Below are positions 62,996 through 64,000 of a stretch of DNA of 64,000 nt, piece after piece. The stretch lies in the NCBI RefSeq assembly GCF_014640195.1, contig NZ_BMGM01000007.1, positions 164,581-228,580 on the forward strand. Direction: 5' to 3'. Under the pieces are notes generated by a model that worked only from the letters and a program-made list of their open reading frames with translations, did no database searches and was not told where the DNA came from. Within the stretch, counting starts at the first letter, position 1. Each line of letters begins with the position of its first letter. The position numbers and the translations under genes are program-made. Source of the stretch: Psychroflexus planctonicus. Its GTDB lineage: Bacteria > Bacteroidota > Bacteroidia > Flavobacteriales > Flavobacteriaceae.

Positions 62996-64000
62996 TTATC
63001 TTTTTAAAGTAAAATTCGCTTTAAACTCTTTTCTAACTCCACTTGATGGTTCTTCATACTGAACACTGAACCAATAATCGTTTCCAGGTAAGGCTTTTCC
63101 ATTATAGGTGCCGTCCCATCCTGGACTACTTGGACTGAGTTGTTTCAGCAATTTACCATAGCGGTCAAATATATAAATTTTAGCATTACTTTGATTGGCT
63201 AATCCAATAATATTCCATCGGTCGTTGTAACCGTCTTCATTTGGAGTGAAAAATTGGGGATAATCAATCAACGAAACAGGGATTGTTACTTCTCCACAAC
63301 CGCCTACATCTCTTCCGCGTACTACTCGGTCGCCTGCTTCTAAATCAGTGAAGATAATGCTTTGTTCTCCTTCGGATAAACTTCTCCAAGGTCCGTTGTC
63401 TATCGCAAACTCATAATTGCCATCGCCTTGAATGTTGGTCACTTCTACACTATGGCTTCCATCAAAGGCTTGACTCAATACATTCACTTCAAAATCCGGT
63501 CCGTTGCTTTGGATGATCTCTGCTGTGCTTGATGCTTGACAACTGGTTTGATTGTTGGTTAAATCGGTTACGGTTACCGTATAGGTTCCGGGTCCTTCTA
63601 CCGCATAAGCACTTCCTGTAAAAGCAATTGGGGTTCCGTTTAAGCTCCACTCAAATGCGTAGTCTTCTTCGCTGAGTTCGGTGTCTAGTATCGGTGGAGA
63701 GAAGTCTGTTTCAATAACTTCTCCAGTTTGGGGATCGATACATACAATCGCTCCATCCATGTCTGTAATGTCTACTAGTGGTATTGGATTGACTCTGATC
63801 TCAAAGCTTTGTTGTTCAGCTGAGCTACAGAAATTGTCCAAGTCAACTACTTCAGCGATAATCGTAGTCGGTGCTTCACTTGTGGTGAAACTCGTTGGGT
63901 CAGCTATCGCGATGCCATTGTTGAAGTCTTCTTCACTAGCATAATACTCGACCATGGTATTTATATCTTCATCTTCTGTATTGAAGTTCGGATCGATTTC
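62996..64000 (-). CDS. T9SS type B sorting-domain protein (gliding motility-associated C-terminal domain), 5' end outside window
   Basis: The C-terminal 334 residues of a larger secreted protein. The frame is open to the window edge (first codons EIDPNFNTEDEDINTMVEYY), so an internal ATG at 63955 is not its start. Repeats of Ig-like/PKD-type sequence (CQASSTAEIIQSNGPDFEV, with TYTVTVTDLTNNQ) precede the type B tail: FFTPNEDGYNDRWNIIGL, IYIFDRYGKLLKQL, WDGTYNGKALPGNDYWF, FKANFTLKR. It is exported through the type IX system with help of the adjacent PorP/SprF protein. An adhesin or motility role is possible. Confidence 0.88.
   Translation of the reverse strand, partial: EIDPNFNTEDEDINTMVEYYASEEDFNNGIAIADPTSFTTSEAPTTIIAEVVDLDNFCSSAEQQSFEIRVNPIPLVDITDMDGAIVCIDPQTGEVIETDFSPPILDTELSEEDYAFEWSLNGTPIAFTGSAYAVEGPGTYTVTVTDLTNNQTSCQASSTAEIIQSNGPDFEVNVLSQAFDGSHSVEVTNIQGDGNYEFAIDNGPWRSLSEGEQSIIFTDLEAGDRVVRGRDVGGCGEVTIPVSLIDYPQFFTPNEDGYNDRWNIIGLANQSNAKIYIFDRYGKLLKQLSPSSPGWDGTYNGKALPGNDYWFSVQYEEPSSGVRKEFKANFTLKR

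Noticed and set aside
1..64000. CRISPR arrays, tRNA or rRNA genes, integrated conjugative elements
   Set aside because: No regularly spaced direct repeats, no tRNA cloverleaf or CCA-ended gene noticed in the gaps, and no conjugation or integrase genes. The tRNA search was by eye only and short gaps could hide a degenerate one.

Overview
The window is a stretch of chromosome from a member of the Flavobacteriaceae (phylum Bacteroidota). The evidence is the low G+C content, TAnnTTTG-type -7 promoter boxes instead of Shine-Dalgarno signals, type IX secretion (T9SS) sorting tails of both the A and B kind, a PorP/SprF partner protein, a HYC_CC_PP protein, and the gene order CBS-nadK-DUF6089-uppS-bamA-ompH-ompH-murI. 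Nearly all of it is core housekeeping DNA. I see no prophage, plasmid, CRISPR array, rRNA or tRNA gene.

Layout. 1-4.3 kb: two tandem proton-coupled oligopeptide transporters, separated by a palindrome and a structured RNA-like element. 4.4-8.1 kb: a secreted thioredoxin, a DUF4412 protein, asparagine synthetase and a divergent Lrp/AsnC regulator. 8.4-17.1 kb: a reverse-strand metal efflux locus (HYC_CC_PP protein, CusA-type RND pump, TolC, ArsP_1-type permease, CusB-type adaptor). 17.5-23.2 kb: a complete seven-gene Mrp (Mnh) Na+/H+ antiporter operon with an AONS-like gene overlapping its end. 24.5-28.6 kb: sucA-sucB of the TCA cycle. 28.8-36.5 kb: HMG-CoA synthase, a CYTH protein, a small zinc-ribbon membrane protein, an ALDH7-type dehydrogenase, then fabH-accB-accC. 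36.5-40.7 kb: ileS-dksA. 40.9-45.2 kb: two small paralogous proteins with a VPEAPI sorting-like tail and a large T9SS type A protein. 45.5-48.9 kb: tig-clpP-clpX. 49-53.9 kb: a holin-like protein, a FadL porin with a GDSL lipoprotein, an esterase and pdxJ. 54-61.9 kb: the envelope biogenesis operon. 62-64 kb: a PorP/SprF protein and the C-terminal part of a T9SS type B protein that runs off the window edge.

The most unusual object is inside ileS. The isoleucyl-tRNA synthetase carries an in-frame block of about 143 residues between its two active-site signatures. That block is a DUF559 (Vsr-like, PD-(D/E)XK) nuclease domain. At DNA level it is a roughly 430-bp segment bounded by G/C-rich imperfect terminal inverted repeats that can each fold into a hairpin. 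It looks like a minimal mobile element living inside an essential gene with the reading frame kept open.

The second notable pattern is a pair of intergenic elements (2047-2139 and 31564-31725). They share conserved blocks and show compensatory changes in two helices, the signature of a conserved structured RNA. Both lie in the sense direction about 80-90 nt upstream of a start codon. Several further intergenic stretches hold degenerate hairpin repeats of types that look common in Bacteroidota.
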